Source of the DNA: Tridacna crocea
Taxonomy: Eukaryota; Mollusca; Bivalvia; Cardiida; Cardiidae
Direction: 5' to 3'
Assembly: GCA_943736015.1 (NCBI GenBank)
Contig: OX031064.1
Span: forward strand, 43,699,361-43,763,360
DNA: 64,000 nt
Shown here: piece by piece, positions 61,333-64,000 of the stretch
Layout: each line of letters opens with the position of its first letter
How positions within the stretch are numbered: the stretch's first letter is position 1
Notes under the pieces: generated by a model
Database searches by the model: none
Told to the model about the DNA's origin: nothing
Seen by the model: only the letters and a program-made list of their open reading frames with translations
Program-made: the position numbers and the translations under genes

Positions 61333-61405
61333 GTTTACTTCGAAAACCTCGTAACTACAGTTTGAAACAAGCTGTAGTTACGAGGTTTTTCAAACTTGTA
61401 TAATG
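61333..61405. repeat. Inverted repeat
   Basis: GAAAACCTCGTAACTACAG against CTGTAGTTACGAGGTTTTTC; the same motif occurs singly at about 765 and 45010. Confidence 0.8.
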
Positions 61406-61511
61406 ACGATATTTGACTTCCAACATGCTAAAAAGTGGAAACAGGAGATGATGGTGAGGGGTAGACCGTTTACGCGCACCTGCTGTCCATGTGACCTAGC
61501 TATGATAATGT

Positions 61512-61690
61512 TTAACCCATTTCCTGTTAAATGTGACTGAAAAATTCAAATTTGGTTTGGGGAGGATAGAAAACATTGTGGGAAAAGGAGAAAATGCTGG
61601 TTACCAGCATTTTCTCCTTTTCCCACAATGTTTTCAAAAGACTTCTTTCTCAGGGTCGTTGAAATTCGGGATTGTGTGGTAAAGAGTTAA
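61512..61690 (+). mobile_element. TTAA-hairpin MITE, L arm mostly deleted
   Basis: Terminal TTAACCC jumps to GTTAAATGTGACTGAAAAA; hairpin and S arm are perfect. Confidence 0.87.
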
Positions 61691-62135
61691 AAGTACTCAA
61701 TATGGTTAATCATGTATGAACGAACAATTTTTGTGACAATACTTTTATGACAGAAACAAACTCACAACAGATTCCGTATAATTGTACATAAACAGATGAG
61801 TACCCACAACATAAAGATTGGAAGAGAAATAATGGATTTAGAATACCACTACTCGCTCTTCTCTGGTGCTCAACATAAACATGAAAAATATGTCAAAAGT
61901 GTCGTCAAATGTCGTAAATGGGAAAGAAAAATGGGTTCAGAGGTGACAAACTGAAAAACTTAACCAGGAACTGGCAGCTTTGTCAAACAATTACTAATAG
62001 CTTCCAGCTGGAAACCAGCATTTTCATCTTTTTTTCTTACAATGTTCCCGACTCTTTCATAAACAAATCCCATCAGGTAAGGAAACCTTTCTACCGTCAA
62101 GTCGTAAAGATTCCCAATGTCGTTGGATTAAAAAT

Positions 62136-62363
62136 CAACCCGTTACCACACAATCCCTCCTTTTGGAGAACCTGAGAAAGAAGCCTTTAGAAAAAATTGT
62201 GGGACAAGGAGAAAATGCTGGTAACCAGCATTTTCTCCTTTTCCCACAATGTTTTCTACTCTTCATGAAACAATTTTCAAATTTTCAGTCACTTTTATTT
62301 TGCCGTCTGCAAATGCTTTCAATTTGGACAAGCCTTAAATATTGTCGTTTGGTAATGAGTTGA
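62136..62363 (-). mobile_element. TTAA-hairpin MITE, SL
   Basis: Near full length. A worn hairpin fragment precedes it (about 61990-62090). Confidence 0.87.
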
Positions 62364-62424
62364 CCTGATAAATAGCTTGAATGAATCTTTCCAGCCAATC
62401 GTAAAAAAGCCCAAGTGTTGCAAT

Positions 62425-62973
62425 TTAAAGGTGGGCCTTCAGACTTTGGGACAAAAATTTTACAAAAATACAAAAAAAATAATCTTTATAATCCCAAAGC
62501 CTTATAATTTTCATTCATTAAATTCCAGTAGTCGAAAACCATCCGAAAACTAAATAAATTAGAGATTTACTACAGCCCAGGTCGACACTGAAGGGAAACA
62601 CAGTCTATTTTTACATGAGCAACTCTCTCATTTACATACCGGAAATATACAGACGAAGCTTCAAACATAGCATCTGAAGTTCTAGACATTATGGAAAATA
62701 ATACATGTTTGTTATGTTATGGAATTTAATAGTCATTAGTCATGTGCAAGTTACTTAACATTCCCACAATGTTTTTTTTTTATTTTGGCGGGAAATCTAA
62801 AAATAGTCTAAGAGGCTACGTAGCCTTTTAAGGGAATACCACCATTTTTTTTTTGTGTAAATTTATGATTCTTGATTAGTGATGATTTGTATTGTTTTTT
62901 CATATAAATTTCAGTGACATATACATTTCTTTTAATTTGGTATGATGTGAAAATTCTAAATACCCACCTTTAA
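62425..62973 (+). mobile_element. AGGTGGG TTAA element, copy C (549 bp)
   Basis: The clearest termini: TTAAAGGTGGG on the left and CCCACCTTTAA on the right. Confidence 0.87.
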
Positions 62974-62984
62974 GAGGTAATTTT

Positions 62985-63213
62985 TTAACCCTTTACCACA
63001 CAATGCCGATATTTGATGCTCCTGAAAAAGAAGCCTTTTGAAAACATTGTGGGAAAAGAAGAAAATGCTGGAAACCAGCATTTTCTCCTTTCCCCACAAC
63101 GTTTTCTATTCTATCAACGAAAAATTACACCATTTCAGCGATACTGAAATTGTCGTCTGCAAATGCTTTCAATTTGAACAAGGCTAAAATTTTGTCGTCT
63201 GGTGAAGGGTTAT
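62985..63213 (-). mobile_element. TTAA-hairpin MITE, SL
   Basis: Left TTAA intact; right end GGGTTAT. It lies about 115 bp beyond the 3' end of the minus-strand gene. Confidence 0.87.
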
Positions 63214-63328
63214 CGTTGTTTTCCCAATGATATAACTCTGAAATAGCAACATTTAGGTATTTACAAACGACTTGAAAGTTCCGCGTTGGTTATTTAGCAG
63301 AAAAAAAGTTCAGCTCTGACTTCACAGT

Positions 63329-64000
63329 TCAAAGCAAATAAAACAGAAACAAGAGCACAACAAATACTATTTTTGAGTCACACATGTTCGAGACACATGT
63401 GTTATAGTACTGCATTTGGCTGTTGGTCTGTTCAGCTTGTGATTCCTCATTTATAAATGTATCTTTGAACACCGTCTCCTTTGCCTCAATGCCACCCAAC
63501 AGTTTTTGCAGCGTATCAGTGCAGATACCGAAAGTGTTCGGGGACAAGACATAAAAACCTTTCTCCACCTCTGACATCACGTTGAATTCCGTGATCTGAT
63601 TCGGGCAAACAGTTTTGAGCAGTAATTGTCTATAAAAACAATATTGATCCACATTAAATATAACATGGGGGCAGATGTAGAGACCGTCAAGTATCGGACT
63701 TAGCGTGTTCGTTGTTTTCCGAAAAATGAAATTGGCTGTCGAGACACTATAGGAGCCGTTACGAAAGTCGTAGCTAGTTCTAAAATCCATCTTGCCATGG
63801 AGAAAATATTCCTTTCCTCTAATAGTCATATTCAAGTGAATGTCTTTCTCAAGCAACCCGGCAGCTTTTGCAATTATAGTAGAAACTGGATGCTCAAGAG
63901 ATGTGACAGGTAAGAACCCAACTATCATGCACTCGAAATCCCGCGAGATTTTCTTGTAATACTTCTCGATAACTATCACATACATACTAATATCTCGCAC
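63329..64000 (-). CDS. 3' part of a secreted/anchored protein resembling a Methuselah-like GPCR ectodomain, partial
   Basis: The frame is open to the window edge (223 codons, no true start visible) and ends with TGA at 63331-63329. Features: N-glycosylation motifs NMT and NGS; cysteines in the patterns LYICPHVIFNV, KTVCPNQ and FGICTDTL; then a polar linker, CVSNMCDS, and a closing hydrophobic run IVFVVLLFLFYLL with no residues after it. From memory of the family, the CPHV...FGICTDTL arrangement resembles the segment just before the first helix of mollusc Methuselah-like/adhesion-type GPCRs. Here a short hydrophobic tail replaces the 7TM, as expected of a GPI-attachment signal (small residues, then hydrophobic C-terminus) or a tail anchor. 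The function is unknown and the homology is only suggested. Confidence 0.55.
   Translation of the reverse strand: MRDISMYVIVIEKYYKKISRDFECMIVGFLPVTSLEHPVSTIIAKAAGLLEKDIHLNMTIRGKEYFLHGKMDFRTSYDFRNGSYSVSTANFIFRKTTNTLSPILDGLYICPHVIFNVDQYCFYRQLLLKTVCPNQITEFNVMSEVEKGFYVLSPNTFGICTDTLQKLLGGIEAKETVFKDTFINEESQAEQTNSQMQYYNTCVSNMCDSKIVFVVLLFLFYLL

Overview
This is animal (metazoan) nuclear DNA, most likely from a heterodont bivalve mollusc. The single-copy genes are split by many short introns. The repeats are of bivalve type: pearl/Helentron-like elements with GTCC microsatellites, tRNA-derived SINEs and foldback elements. The species assignment is an inference from repeat style, not from a marker gene.

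Genes. (1) 581-713, minus: the first coding exon of dynactin subunit 1 (DCTN1/p150Glued), with the start of its CAP-Gly domain; the rest lies left of the window. (2) 5810-34705, plus: a complete 20-exon VPS51 gene, a subunit of the GARP/EARP endosome tethering complexes. All 20 exons join in phase to a 789-residue protein that is collinear with animal VPS51. One intron uses a GC donor. (3) 47990-48946, plus: an intronless class A GPCR with a biogenic-amine receptor signature and almost no cytoplasmic tail. (4) 63329-64000, minus: the 3' part of a secreted or membrane-anchored protein. It resembles the juxtamembrane ectodomain of Methuselah-like GPCRs but ends in a GPI-signal-like hydrophobic tail instead of a 7TM domain; it runs off the right edge.

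Layout. 1-5.8 kb is the divergent DCTN1/VPS51 intergenic region, holding a 3.1-kb Mutator-like element. 5.8-34.7 kb is VPS51, whose introns are packed with one family of about 228-bp TTAA-flanked palindromic MITEs (about 40 traces), plus a second Mutator-like element, SINEs, a miniature LTR element (TRIM) and two pearl-like elements. 34.7-47.9 kb holds no recognised gene, only MITEs, three pearl-like elements and an inverted-repeat pair. 48.9-63.2 kb is intergenic: a cluster of foldback elements, three copies of a second TTAA-flanked family (about 530-560 bp), a SINE with a clear target duplication, another pearl-like element and more MITEs.

Most notable. The dominant MITE has a near-perfect central palindrome whose two arms change together between copies. 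Its halves recombine into long-long and short-short forms, its hairpin can be multiplied within a copy, and it forms inverted dimers sharing one TTAA. Two Mutator-like elements carry inverted arrays of a motif with core AACTCGTACC. A TRIM carries a tRNA-like Pol III promoter inside each LTR. A 195-bp duplication of the exon 2 splice acceptor is joined through a 52-bp filler that is a perfect inverted copy of sequence 1.5 kb away.

The four genes are functionally separate. DCTN1 (dynein cargo transport) and VPS51 (endosome-to-Golgi tethering) sit head to head and are both housekeeping trafficking genes.
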